Below, piece by piece: positions 1 through 8,095 of a stretch of 64,000 nt of DNA. The stretch comes from Bradyrhizobium sp. CB1717 (lineage in GTDB: Bacteria > Pseudomonadota > Alphaproteobacteria > Rhizobiales > Xanthobacteraceae). Positions within the stretch are counted from its first letter, which is position 1. Each line of letters opens with the position of its first letter. Location of the stretch: NCBI RefSeq assembly GCF_029714325.1, contig NZ_CP121666.1, positions 3,596,001 to 3,660,000 of the forward strand. The letters run 5' to 3'. Below the pieces are notes generated by a model. It made no database searches and was not told where the DNA came from. It saw only the letters and a list, made by a program, of their open reading frames with translations. The translations under genes and the position numbers were made by a program.

Positions 1-318
1 GTTGACGAGAGCGTCGCGCACGACGGCATCGACCTTCCAGAATGGCGCCTGCATGAAGCAGTCCCCCGTCAGGCTCGGAATGCGCAGGCCGTTCTCGCGT
101 GCCAGGGCGATGATCTCCGCCCGGCCGGCTTCGGTCGTGAGCGGATTTTCCCGCAGCCGTTCCTGATCGATGGTCCATTCCATCCGCGTCAGGCCGAGCG
201 CCTTGGCGCGGGGAAACTCCTCGCGCCATTCATCCCACGGGAACGCCTGGATCTTGCCGTCGACCAGTGCCGACAGGCGTCCCTGCATGAAGCCGATGCG
301 TTGCAATGTTGCGGTCAC
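1..318 (-). CDS. Sugar phosphate isomerase/epimerase, TIM-barrel (3' part outside window)
   Basis: This is the N-terminal 106 codons of a protein that runs off the left edge. I translated it from the minus strand. It shows GFMQGRLS near residue 9, then AFPWDEWREEF, MEWTID and LARENGLRIPSLTGD. This is the usual opening of xylose-isomerase-like (AP endonuclease 2 family) sugar isomerases, which are about 270-290 aa long. The start is GTG at 316-318. It overlaps the TGA of the upstream SDR gene as GTGA, which implies translational coupling in the same operon. By context it should isomerise or epimerise an intermediate of the nonulosonic-acid-type sugar made by the neighbours. The exact substrate cannot be read from the sequence. 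Confidence 0.75.
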   Translation of the reverse strand, partial: MTATLQRIGFMQGRLSALVDGKIQAFPWDEWREEFPRAKALGLTRMEWTIDQERLRENPLTTEAGRAEIIALARENGLRIPSLTGDCFMQAPFWKVDAVVRDALVN

Positions 319-1085
319 GACTTGTTATCCGAGTTGATGGCGAGGCCCTTGGCGGTCCAGCCGCCGTCGACGAAGATCTCCTGGCCGGTCACATAGGCCG
401 AGGCGTCCGACACCAGGAAGACGGCGGCGCCGACCATGTCGGCGGGGTGCCCCCAGCGGCCGAGCATGGTGTGGCGGCGCCGGTCTTCGTGCATGACGGG
501 ATCGGCAAAACTCTTCGCGGTCATCTCGGTCGCGACGTAACCGGGCGCGAGCGCGTTGACGCGGATGCCGTCGCTCGCGTAGTCGGCGGCGAGCGCGCGG
601 GTCAGGCCGGCGAGGCCCGCTTTCGCCGCGACGTAACCGGGATTGCCGGGAAAACCGCGGATCGAATTGATGCTGGTGACGTTGACGATCGCGGCCGAGC
701 CCGTGGCCTTGAGCAGCGGATAGGCGGCAAGGATCGTGGCGTAGACGCCGGTGAGGTCGGTCGCGACCGTAGTCCGGAAGCGCGCGATCTCGCTTTCGGC
801 GCCCTGCGGGGGAAGGCTGATCCCGGCCGCGTTGACCAGCGCGTCGATACGACCGCCTTGCGCCGCGATGGCATCGAAAGCGCGCCCGATCGCGGCGTCA
901 TCGGAGAGATCGCAGGCCATCGCCGTGACGCCCTGCGGCGCGGCCCCGGAACGGCTGAGACCGAACACCGTGGCGCCAGCGTCCTTCAGGCCGCTCGCGA
1001 TAGCCGCGCCGATGCCGCGCGAGGCGCCGGTGACGACGGCGATCTTGCCGGCAAGAGAGAAGGCGCTGAGATCAGGCATAGCCAT
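315..1085 (-). CDS. SDR-family NAD(P)-dependent oxidoreductase in nonulosonic acid operon
   Basis: This 256-aa classical short-chain dehydrogenase has the cofactor motif TGASRGIG at residues 19-26, NAAG at 85-88, catalytic Ser138 and the YVAAK motif with Tyr151 and Lys155. The C-terminal VDGGW near the end is also typical of the family. The start ATG at 1085 lies inside the 3' end of neuA (14-nt overlap); an in-frame ATG at 1079 is an alternative. Its stop overlaps the next gene by GTGA. In Campylobacter flagellin-glycan loci an SDR (PtmA) sits beside NeuA- and NeuB-type genes, so a role in modifying a sialic or legionaminic acid precursor is reasonable. That role is inferred from context; the SDR fold itself is clear. 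Confidence 0.85.
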   Translation of the reverse strand: MAMPDLSAFSLAGKIAVVTGASRGIGAAIASGLKDAGATVFGLSRSGAAPQGVTAMACDLSDDAAIGRAFDAIAAQGGRIDALVNAAGISLPPQGAESEIARFRTTVATDLTGVYATILAAYPLLKATGSAAIVNVTSINSIRGFPGNPGYVAAKAGLAGLTRALAADYASDGIRVNALAPGYVATEMTAKSFADPVMHEDRRRHTMLGRWGHPADMVGAAVFLVSDASAYVTGQEIFVDGGWTAKGLAINSDNKS

Positions 1086-1761
1086 AACTGCGCATGATGG
1101 CGCCGCAGAGCTTGACGTCTTCCGGGCGGTCGATCTGGAACATCTTATGACGCTCCATCACGTGAAAGCCGATCTTGCCGCCGAGACGGTTGCTCTGCTC
1201 GCGCAGGAGTGAAGGAATCAACACGTAGAACGAGCCGTTCTCCAAATAGCGCTTCTCGATCTGCTGCCGCATGCGGCGGTTGCGATAGTCGTAGTTGATC
1301 GGCTCCGGCCCGTTTTGGCCGATGCGCCAGTTGAAATAGTCCTCGACCTCGCAAACAGAGAGCAGGCTGTCGAGATGCTCGCGATCGAAGGTCGCAAGCG
1401 CCGCCTCGATGTCGCGGGGTTCCCGGATCGGCGAGGTCGCCTGCAGTGCGACGATGCGCTCGAAACGGCCCATCCGCGCGTCGACGGCCTCGAGTGCATG
1501 CAGCCAGGCGGATTCCGAGGAGGCGAGGTCGCCCGAAATGTCGTCGGGACGCCGCACGCCGACCGCACCGGCAGCTTCCGCCGCTTCCAGAATCCGGTCG
1601 CTGTCGGATGAGACCGCCACCACGTCGACGCCTTCAGCGGCGCGCGCCTGCTCGACCGTCCAGGCGATCAGCGGCTTGCCGCAGAGATCGAGCAGGTTCT
1701 TGTGCGGGATGCCCTTGGAGCCGCCGCGTGCGGCGATCACGGCCAGCGTCTTGCGCGCCAT
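1072..1761 (-). CDS. neuA: Acylneuraminate cytidylyltransferase (CMP-sugar activation)
   Basis: This 229-aa protein belongs to the CMP-NeuAc/CMP-legionaminate synthetase family. It activates a nonulosonic acid with CTP for glycosyl transfer. The nucleotide-binding signature RGGSKGIPHKN is at residues 12-22, followed by GKPLIAWTVEQA and, mid-protein, LQATSPIREPRDIEAAL, all hallmarks of the family. The length is normal. The gene starts 1 nt inside the end of the neuB fusion (TGATG), so the two are translationally coupled. Whether the substrate is neuraminic, legionaminic, pseudaminic or another 3-deoxy acid cannot be decided here. The paired NeuB and the absence of a pseudaminate set in the window leave it open. 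Confidence 0.9.
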   Translation of the reverse strand: MARKTLAVIAARGGSKGIPHKNLLDLCGKPLIAWTVEQARAAEGVDVVAVSSDSDRILEAAEAAGAVGVRRPDDISGDLASSESAWLHALEAVDARMGRFERIVALQATSPIREPRDIEAALATFDREHLDSLLSVCEVEDYFNWRIGQNGPEPINYDYRNRRMRQQIEKRYLENGSFYVLIPSLLREQSNRLGGKIGFHVMERHKMFQIDRPEDVKLCGAIMRSYGYA

Positions 1762-3683
1762 CAGATATGTCCCTCGAGGCGCTCGAGCGCGGTCCAGAAG
1801 CCTTCGCCCATGTTCTTGTGGCCCTGCCAGATCTCGGGAATGAAGGATGCGGTGGGCGCATGCTTGCGCAGCACCTGTCCGATCTCGTCGAAGTCGATCT
1901 CACCTTCGCCGACCTGGAGGCCTTCGCCGTCCAGTCCCTTGGCATCGCCGAAATGCAGGTGTGCGGTGTGCGGCCCGAGCTGGGCGAGGCCTTGCGCGAA
2001 ATCGAAGCCGAAATGATTGGCGGCGAGCTTGGTGTGGGAGATGTCCACGCACATGCGCAAGTCATGCTTGGCGCAGAACGCGGCCGACTCGTCCGGGAAG
2101 ATGAAGATGTTCTGGTGACGCTGGCCGCCGAAATGCCAGGGGAACGGCGCCATGGTCTGCGGCGTCAGCTCGACACCCTCCATGTCGAGCTCCTTCAGGC
2201 TCTGCGCGAAAATGCGGTAGCGCTCGGCCTTCTCCTCCGGGGACAGCGGCTCGTCCATGGTGAAGCCGCCGATATTGGCGACGATCGGCGGACGCGTCGT
2301 CTTGGGAAAGAACTTCTTCAGGCCGCGGGTGATGTCGATCACCGCCTGCGTCTGCTCGAGCGAATAGCGGCGCAGCGCCTCGTCGGGCGTTGCGAGGTCC
2401 ATCAGCTTGGAGCCGGCGAACAGTTCCGGCGCATGCACGACGAAGCCGAGATCGTAGGTGCCGGAGAGATAGGCCGCCGGGTCGCGCTCCATGTCGCTGT
2501 AGCTGAGATGGAATTCGATGATGTCGGGCTCGCAGATCTCGAGAAAGCGCTCGGTGTCGTGATAGCGCACCGGCACGCCCCAGGGCCGGTCGAAGCGGTA
2601 GCGCCGCGCCTTCGCGGCACCCGTGTCGAGGTCGCTCTGGAAGAAATAGTCGTCGGCCGCCATCCTGCGCTTGAGCGTCTTGCCGATCAGCGCCGGCATC
2701 TTCAGCGGCGACAAGCCCTGGCCGGGGCTCTTCACGGCGATGTCGTCGTCAGAGATGACCGTGCCGGCCTCGATGTCGCGCGCTGCGACGAGGCTCTTTG
2801 CGAGGTTCTCGCGGTTGATCAGCTCGCCCTGGCTGAGCGCGCGCTCGGCGAGCTTTTCGCCGCGCGCTGCTTCCACCTCGCGGATGCCGGTGACGAGCGC
2901 CTTGAACTCCTCCGGCTCCAGGCTCGCGGCATGGTCCGGGCCTTCCATCTCGCGATCGAGCGTGATGTGACGTTCGATCACGACGGCACCGAGAGCGACC
3001 GCCGCGGTCGACACCGCGGTGCCGCGCTCATGGCCGGAATAGCCGACGACCGGGTGGATCTGGCGCAGCGTCTCCATGAAGCGCAGATGGATGTTGTGCA
3101 GCGCTGCGGGATAGGTGCTCTGGCAATGCAGCAGCACATAACCGGCGTTGCGGTCGTCGAGGAATTTCGCCGCGGTCCTGATCTCGTCCGTGGTGCTCAT
3201 GCCGGTCGAGACGATCAGCGTCTTGCCGGTTGCGGCGAGCCGGGCGAGCAGGGGCAGGTTGGTCAGGTCGGCAGAAGCGACCTTGTAGGCCTGCACGCCG
3301 AAACCTTCGAGCACAGCGACGCTCTTCGCGTCCCAGGGCGTGCACAGATATTGAATGCCCTTCGAGGCGCAGTAGTCGGCGATCTTCTTCTGCTGCTCGG
3401 TGGTCAGCTCGAAGCGGCGGAGCAGATCGAGCGTGTACTCGACGGCGAGGTCGTCGTCTTTTCCGGACAGCGAGGAGGCGCGATAGACCTCGTCGAGCTT
3501 GCGCATCTGGAATTTGGCGCAATCCGCGCCAGCCGCGACCGCGGCGTCGACCAGCGCGATGGCGCGGTCGAAGTCGCCGTTATGGTTGTTGCCGATCTCG
3601 GCGATGACGTAGCAGGGCTCGCCCTCGCCCAGGAGGCGGTTGCCGATACGGACTGGAGCTGGCTGTTTGGGCGGTGTCATCAA
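1761..3683 (-). CDS. neuB: NeuB-type nonulosonic acid synthase fused to a sugar isomerase TIM barrel
   Basis: This 640-aa protein is about twice the normal NeuB length (around 340-350 aa). Residues about 20-285 are a NeuB barrel: IAEIGNNHNG, LCTPWD, STGMS, VGYSGHERG and ERHITLDREMEGPDHAASLEP-type motifs. NeuB condenses phosphoenolpyruvate with an N-acyl hexosamine to give a 9-carbon keto acid. Residues about 290-350 form the SAF/antifreeze-like lid (NRENLAKSLVAARDI). Residues about 360-640 are a second TIM barrel of the AP endonuclease 2/xylose isomerase type (IIEFHLSY, FVVHAPELF, HLHFGDAKGL, EIWQGHKN). The fusion would make the aldose acceptor, or a product, in the same polypeptide; that coupling is inference. 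It is coupled to neuA by a 1-nt overlap and lies 19 nt downstream of the kinase gene. Confidence 0.9.
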   Translation of the reverse strand: MMTPPKQPAPVRIGNRLLGEGEPCYVIAEIGNNHNGDFDRAIALVDAAVAAGADCAKFQMRKLDEVYRASSLSGKDDDLAVEYTLDLLRRFELTTEQQKKIADYCASKGIQYLCTPWDAKSVAVLEGFGVQAYKVASADLTNLPLLARLAATGKTLIVSTGMSTTDEIRTAAKFLDDRNAGYVLLHCQSTYPAALHNIHLRFMETLRQIHPVVGYSGHERGTAVSTAAVALGAVVIERHITLDREMEGPDHAASLEPEEFKALVTGIREVEAARGEKLAERALSQGELINRENLAKSLVAARDIEAGTVISDDDIAVKSPGQGLSPLKMPALIGKTLKRRMAADDYFFQSDLDTGAAKARRYRFDRPWGVPVRYHDTERFLEICEPDIIEFHLSYSDMERDPAAYLSGTYDLGFVVHAPELFAGSKLMDLATPDEALRRYSLEQTQAVIDITRGLKKFFPKTTRPPIVANIGGFTMDEPLSPEEKAERYRIFAQSLKELDMEGVELTPQTMAPFPWHFGGQRHQNIFIFPDESAAFCAKHDLRMCVDISHTKLAANHFGFDFAQGLAQLGPHTAHLHFGDAKGLDGEGLQVGEGEIDFDEIGQVLRKHAPTASFIPEIWQGHKNMGEGFWTALERLEGHI

Positions 3684-3702
3684 TATTCTCGTCTCACACG
3701 CG

Positions 3703-5079
3703 TCAGGCGGATCGCGCGGGAAGGCGCGATTTCCACGTCCGCAGTCCGTTTTCTTCGAACATGATGCGCGAGCAGCTGTGCCCCTGCTGTTCGAGCGCCG
3801 CGATGAGCTGGTAGCGCTCGAACGGACGCACGAAAAACAGGAAGTAGCCGCCGCCGCCAGCGCCCAGCAGCTTGCCGCCGACGGCGCCGTGCGATTTGGC
3901 GAAATCGTAGAGAGCGTCGAGCTCTCCGGAGGAGATCTTGGAGCTGAGCTTGCGCTTGGCGTGCCAGGCTTCGTCGATGAGGCGTCCGCAATCCTGCAGC
4001 CGGCCGCGCAGCAGGTGCTTGCGGATCTCGCGCGTCACCTCCTTCTGCTTGGCGGCGGCGCTTACTGCGTCGGTCGTCTCGTGCTGCGCCTTCTGGTCGC
4101 GATGGATCGCCCCGGAGTCGCGGCCTGCGCCGGTGTAGCAGAGCACGAGGCTCTCCTCGAGCTCGGCGATGATGTTGGAGTCGAGACGCAGCGGTACGAT
4201 GGTGTTCTGGTCGGAGGAGAACTCCATGTGATTGAAGCCGCCGAACACGGTGGCGTATTGATCCTGCCACCCGCCGGGAATGTTGAGCATCAACCGCTCG
4301 GCCTGAAACGCCATCTCCGCGATCTCGTGGCGATCCCACTGGTCGCTGCGAAATTCGTTGAAGCAGCCGATGATGGCGGAGGAGACCACCGCCGAGCCGC
4401 CGAGGCCGGAGCCGACCGGAAAGTCGGCGGAGACCTCGAGCTCGAAGCCGTAGGTCGGCTTGATCAGGCGCACCACCGATTTGATCAGGGCCAGATCGCC
4501 GCCCGTGCCGAGCTCGGCGAGGCTCTCGGCTTCCACCGTGCGGCGAAAATCGTGCGAATAGATCCGGATGCGGGGATCGCTCCGGCGCCGTAGGGTTGCA
4601 TGCGCGTACATCTTGATCGTGGCGCTGATCACCGCGCCGCCGTCATTGGCGACGAAGTAGTGCGTCAGATCGGTGCCGCCGCCGGAGAAGGAGATGCGCA
4701 CCGGCGAGCGGGCGCGCGCGAAGACCTCGCTCTCCTCCGACAGGTTGAACAGCTCGCGGCTGAACACGTCGACCAGCCGGCCCTCGGTATCGAGGATGGG
4801 CACGACGTGCACGCGCTGGTCGAGCAGCTTGAGGATCTGCTCCCGCGGTCCGCCGGCCTGCGCCGAGACGAAGTTGCGGTTGATGCAGGCTGCCACCTGG
4901 TCGTGGATCGTGAGGCCCGTCAGCATCCGTCGGCGGATGTCGCCATCGGTCACCGCGCCGACGATTCGTCCGGCCGCATTCTGTGCGAACAGGATCCCGA
5001 GCATGTTGGCGTTGAGGCGCCGGAAGGCTTCCTCAATCGTCTCGGTTTCGGCGATGGTGAGATGGCTCGTTTCTGCCAA
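3703..5079 (-). CDS. CBS-domain pair fused to GHMP-family sugar kinase
   Basis: This is a 458-aa two-part protein. Residues 1-115 form a CBS pair (GRIVGAVTDGDIRR at 37-50 and HVVPILDTEGRLVDV at 91-105), a module that senses adenosyl nucleotides. Residues about 120-458 are a GHMP kinase resembling HddA, the D-glycero-D-manno-heptose 7-phosphate 1-kinase. It has motif 1 SPVRISFSGGGTDL at 125-138, ATP loop PVGSGLGGSA at 221-230 and motif 3 LLGAGGGGYF near the C terminus. It would phosphorylate C1 of a sugar before nucleotide activation. The only start I see is TTG at 5077-5079. In Campylobacter, CBS pairs in nonulosonate loci are fused to a nucleotidyltransferase (PtmE), so the kinase partner here is unusual. 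It is the first gene of the minus-strand operon. Confidence 0.85.
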   Translation of the reverse strand: MAETSHLTIAETETIEEAFRRLNANMLGILFAQNAAGRIVGAVTDGDIRRRMLTGLTIHDQVAACINRNFVSAQAGGPREQILKLLDQRVHVVPILDTEGRLVDVFSRELFNLSEESEVFARARSPVRISFSGGGTDLTHYFVANDGGAVISATIKMYAHATLRRRSDPRIRIYSHDFRRTVEAESLAELGTGGDLALIKSVVRLIKPTYGFELEVSADFPVGSGLGGSAVVSSAIIGCFNEFRSDQWDRHEIAEMAFQAERLMLNIPGGWQDQYATVFGGFNHMEFSSDQNTIVPLRLDSNIIAELEESLVLCYTGAGRDSGAIHRDQKAQHETTDAVSAAAKQKEVTREIRKHLLRGRLQDCGRLIDEAWHAKRKLSSKISSGELDALYDFAKSHGAVGGKLLGAGGGGYFLFFVRPFERYQLIAALEQQGHSCSRIMFEENGLRTWKSRLPARSA

Positions 5080-5459
5080 TGTGATGGATCCAAAAAGGGG
5101 AAGGAATTTCAGGCCCTTAACCCCGCGGCGAGCCGCCTTTCGAGTCGTTAGATACGGCAGGGGGCCGGATCATGCAAGTTTCCCGGAATCGCGCGTCCGC
5201 GCGCCGCATATGGGGGCATCAGCGCCGGAACCGGCTTCGTCAGGAGCCGGCTTGGGCGTTGCGGACCGCTCGCGGTGTCCTGCCCCGGATGGGGCCACAG
5301 GCGTTGCGGGGCGGATCGAGCTGCCTGGTCTAGCGCTCGCCTTGCCTTGCCGTCTGCTTTGCCTGTATTTGACGAACCTGGCACTTGCCGACGGTCGGCC
5401 TTGCCTGGGCCGGCCCCGTCCGCGTTCACCGGCGTTTACCGGTATGATGAAGGCTCTGC
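5080..5459. other. Divergent intergenic region of the glycan island
   Basis: This 380-bp stretch separates the minus-strand kinase operon from the plus-strand oxidoreductase operon and should carry both promoters. I see no convincing sigma-70 pair. There is a small dyad ACCGG-N6-CCGGT at about 5428-5443, ending next to a TATGAT-like hexamer at 5443-5448 just before the plus-strand start. A 93-codon antisense reading frame (5148-5429) has no recognisable motif or Shine-Dalgarno site and I do not call it. Confidence 0.5.
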
Positions 5460-6521
5460 ATGATTAGATTTGGGCTGCTCGGCTGCGGGCGAATTGCCAA
5501 ACGCCACTCCGACCTCTTGGGCGGCAATCACGTAGAGGGTGCGAGCCTCGTTGCGGTCTGCGATCCCGTCCGCGCACGCGCCGATGCCATTGCCGGCAAG
5601 TTCGGGGTGCCCGCCGATTACGACATGGACAACTTTCTCGCCCGCAAGGACATCGACGCGGTTGCGGTGCTGACACCAAGTGGGCTGCATCCGGCGCACG
5701 TCATTGCCTGCGCCAGGGCCGGCAAGCACGTCGTCGTCGAGAAGCCGATGGCGCTCCGGCTGCAGGATGCCGACGACATGATCCTCGCCTGCGACGAGGC
5801 AGGCGTGAAGATGTTTATCGTCAAGCAGAACCGCTTCAACGTGCCTGTCGTCAAGGCGCGCGAGGCGCTCGATGCCGGCCGCTTTGGCAAGTTGATCCTG
5901 GGTACCGTGCGCGTGCGCTGGTGCCGTGACCAGGCCTATTACGACCAGGATGCTTGGCGCGGCACCTGGGCCTATGACGGCGGCGTGCTCACCAACCAGG
6001 CGAGCCATCACATCGACATGCTGGAGTGGTTCTTCGGCGACGTCGTCAGCGTGCATGCGCGCGGGGTGACGGCGCTGGCGAAGATCGAGACCGAGGACAC
6101 TGCGGTTGCGACGCTGAAGTTTCGTAACGGCGCTCTCGGAATCGTCGAGGCCACCACTGCGGCGCGGCCGACCGATCTGGAGGGATCGCTTTCGATCCTC
6201 GGAGAAAAGGGCACGGTGGAAATCTCGGGCTTCGCGGTCAATCAGATCCGGCATTGGCGCTTCGTCGACGAGCTGCCGTCCGACAAGGACGTGGTCGAGA
6301 AGTTCTCGGTCAATCCGCCCAACGTCTATGGCTTCGGCCATCAGGCCTATTATCACCATGTGGTCGACTGCCTGGTGAACCAGCGCGCCGCGCTGGTCGA
6401 CGGACTCGAGGGCCGCAAGAGCCTGGAACTGATCTCCGCGCTGTATGAATCGATCGAGACCGGCGCGGAGGTGCCGCTGCGATTTATACCGCGGCTGAGC
6501 CGCCTGGGTGTCGTCACATGA
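5460..6521 (+). CDS. Gfo/Idh/MocA-family sugar-nucleotide dehydrogenase (WbpB/GnnA-like)
   Basis: This 353-aa oxidoreductase has an N-terminal Rossmann motif GLLGCGRIAKRH (residues 5-16), the conserved EKP at 94-96 in the nicotinamide pocket, and a C-terminal alpha/beta substrate domain with the GGVLTNQASHHID motif. In amino-sugar pathways such enzymes (WbpB, WlbA, GnnA) oxidise the 3-OH of a UDP-N-acetyl sugar so an aminotransferase can act. The two next genes are the expected acetyltransferase and aminotransferase, and the stop overlaps the acetyltransferase start by ATGA. Bradyrhizobium lipid A contains 2,3-diaminoglucose, for which GnnA/GnnB act. The extra acetyltransferase here argues more for a 3-acetamido O-antigen or flagellin sugar. 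Confidence 0.85.
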   Translation: MIRFGLLGCGRIAKRHSDLLGGNHVEGASLVAVCDPVRARADAIAGKFGVPADYDMDNFLARKDIDAVAVLTPSGLHPAHVIACARAGKHVVVEKPMALRLQDADDMILACDEAGVKMFIVKQNRFNVPVVKAREALDAGRFGKLILGTVRVRWCRDQAYYDQDAWRGTWAYDGGVLTNQASHHIDMLEWFFGDVVSVHARGVTALAKIETEDTAVATLKFRNGALGIVEATTAARPTDLEGSLSILGEKGTVEISGFAVNQIRHWRFVDELPSDKDVVEKFSVNPPNVYGFGHQAYYHHVVDCLVNQRAALVDGLEGRKSLELISALYESIETGAEVPLRFIPRLSRLGVVT

Positions 6522-6979
6522 ACAAGCCGGATATCCATCAGGCCGCTATTCGCGATGTCGCGTTCGGTGTCGGCGTCAAGGTCGTTGAGCCCTGCAATCT
6601 CTATGGCTGCAAGATCGGCGACGATTGCTTTGTCGGTCCGTTCACCGAGATTCAGAAGGACGTGGCGATTGGCGCGCGCACCCGTGTGCAGTCGCATGCC
6701 TTCATCTGCGAGCTGGTGACGATCGGCGAGGACTGCTTCGTCGGCCATGGCGTGATGTTCATCAACGATACGTTTTCGACCGGTGGCCCGGCGCGAGGCC
6801 GCAAAGAACTGTGGCGCGAGACGGTGATCGGCAACCGGGTGTCGATCGGCTCGAACGCCACCATCCTGCCGGTGAAGATCACGGACGACGTCGTGATCGG
6901 TGCGGGCGCCGTGGTTACCAAGGATATTACAACGCCGGGCACCTATGCCGGCAATCCGGCGCGCCGGCTAGACCGGTAA
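6518..6979 (+). CDS. Left-handed beta-helix acetyltransferase (WbpD/WlbB-like)
   Basis: This 153-aa protein consists mostly of hexapeptide repeats, for example CKIGDDCFVGPF, VAIGARTRVQSHAF and VTIGEDCFVGHGVMF, ending in VIGAGAVVTKDI and the usual AGNPARRL tail. This matches the short N-acetyltransferases that acetylate the 3-amino group of UDP-2-acetamido-3-amino sugars using acetyl-CoA. His in SHAF or GHGV is a candidate general base. It overlaps the preceding dehydrogenase by 4 nt and is followed after 18 nt by the aminotransferase, so the three genes form one unit. The exact sugar (3-NAc glucose, its uronic acid, or a 6-deoxy sugar) is not determined. Confidence 0.85.
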   Translation: MNKPDIHQAAIRDVAFGVGVKVVEPCNLYGCKIGDDCFVGPFTEIQKDVAIGARTRVQSHAFICELVTIGEDCFVGHGVMFINDTFSTGGPARGRKELWRETVIGNRVSIGSNATILPVKITDDVVIGAGAVVTKDITTPGTYAGNPARRLDR

Positions 6980-6997
6980 CTTAAGGGAATACGATCG

Positions 6998-8095
6998 ATG
7001 GCCGTGCCTTTTGCCGATCTGCACCTGCAGCATCAGACCATCAAGAGCGAGATCGATGCTGCAATCGCAGGCGTGATCGGTGACAGCGCGTTCATTCGCG
7101 GCAGCTATGTCGATGCCTTCGAACGGGAATTCGCCGAGGCCGCCGAGGTGAAGCATTGCGTGTCCTGTGCCAACGGGACCGATGCGCTCTATCTCGCCAT
7201 GAAGGCGCTGAAGGTGAAGCCGGGTGACGAGGTGATCACCACGGCGCATTCGTGGATTTCGACGGCCGCGATGATCACCCACGCCGGAGCTTCGGTCGTG
7301 TTTTGCGACACCGACGGTGCGACCTTCACGATCGATCCGGCGGCGATCGAGGCTGCGATCACGCCGCGCACTGTCGGCATCATTCCCGTCCATCTCTACG
7401 GCCAGCCCGCCGACATGGATGCGATCATGGCGATCGCAGCCAGGCACAAATTGTGGGTGATCGAGGATTGCGCGCAGGCGCATCTGGCACGTTACAAGGG
7501 ACAAATGGTCGGCACCTTCGGCGCGGCCGCGACCTATTCGTTCTATCCCGGCAAGAATCTCGGTGCGATGGGGGACGCCGGCGCGGTGGTCACCAATGAC
7601 GGCGCACTCGCCGAGCACATGACCATGCTGGCGCGCCATGGCGGGTTGGTGAAGCATCAGCACCAGATCGAAGGCATCAACAGCCGGCTCGATGGTCTGC
7701 AGGCGGCCATCCTGTCGGCGAAGCTGCCGCATCTGGCGGCCTGGACCGAGGCACGACAGGCTGCCGCGAAAGTCTACGACGCAGGACTGGGCCAAATCGA
7801 GGACATCATGGTGCCCGCGGTCGCGCCCAGGCGCAGTCACGTCTACCACCTCTATACGATCCGCCATCCGCGTCGTGATGCATTGGCCGCCTATCTCAAG
7901 GCCAATGGTGTGCAGACGGCCATCAACTATCCTACTGCATTGCCATTTCTGGCCGCTTATCAGCGGCTCGGCTACCGCACGGAGCAGTTTCCGAACGCAT
8001 CTCGTGACCAGGCGCAGATCTTGTCGCTCCCGATGTTTGCCGAAATCACCCGTCCACAGCAGGACGAGGTGATCGACCTGGTCCGCAAATTCTAG
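6998..8095 (+). CDS. DegT/DnrJ/EryC1 PLP sugar aminotransferase (WbpE/GnnB-like)
   Basis: This 365-aa sugar aminotransferase has the family opening VPFADLHLQH (residues 3-12), the cofactor-contacting SCANGTDAL (56-64), IEDCAQAHLA (155-164) and the PLP lysine Lys186 in SFYPGKNLGAMGDAG. It should transfer an amino group from glutamate to the 3-keto sugar produced by the Gfo/Idh enzyme two genes upstream. The start ATG at 6998 follows GGGAAT. The gene converges on the ligase gene to its right, and their stop codons share a CTAG tetranucleotide at 8092-8095. Confidence 0.88.
   Translation: MAVPFADLHLQHQTIKSEIDAAIAGVIGDSAFIRGSYVDAFEREFAEAAEVKHCVSCANGTDALYLAMKALKVKPGDEVITTAHSWISTAAMITHAGASVVFCDTDGATFTIDPAAIEAAITPRTVGIIPVHLYGQPADMDAIMAIAARHKLWVIEDCAQAHLARYKGQMVGTFGAAATYSFYPGKNLGAMGDAGAVVTNDGALAEHMTMLARHGGLVKHQHQIEGINSRLDGLQAAILSAKLPHLAAWTEARQAAAKVYDAGLGQIEDIMVPAVAPRRSHVYHLYTIRHPRRDALAAYLKANGVQTAINYPTALPFLAAYQRLGYRTEQFPNASRDQAQILSLPMFAEITRPQQDEVIDLVRKF

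Noticed and set aside
1446..3764. Plus-strand 772-codon open frame
   Set aside because: Antisense to neuA and neuB. Arg/Val/Glu-rich translation without domains, typical of high-GC shadow frames.
5148..5429. 93-codon minus-strand ORF in the divergent glycan promoter region
   Set aside because: Low-complexity Pro/Arg/Gly sequence, no ribosome site; it would fill the promoter region.
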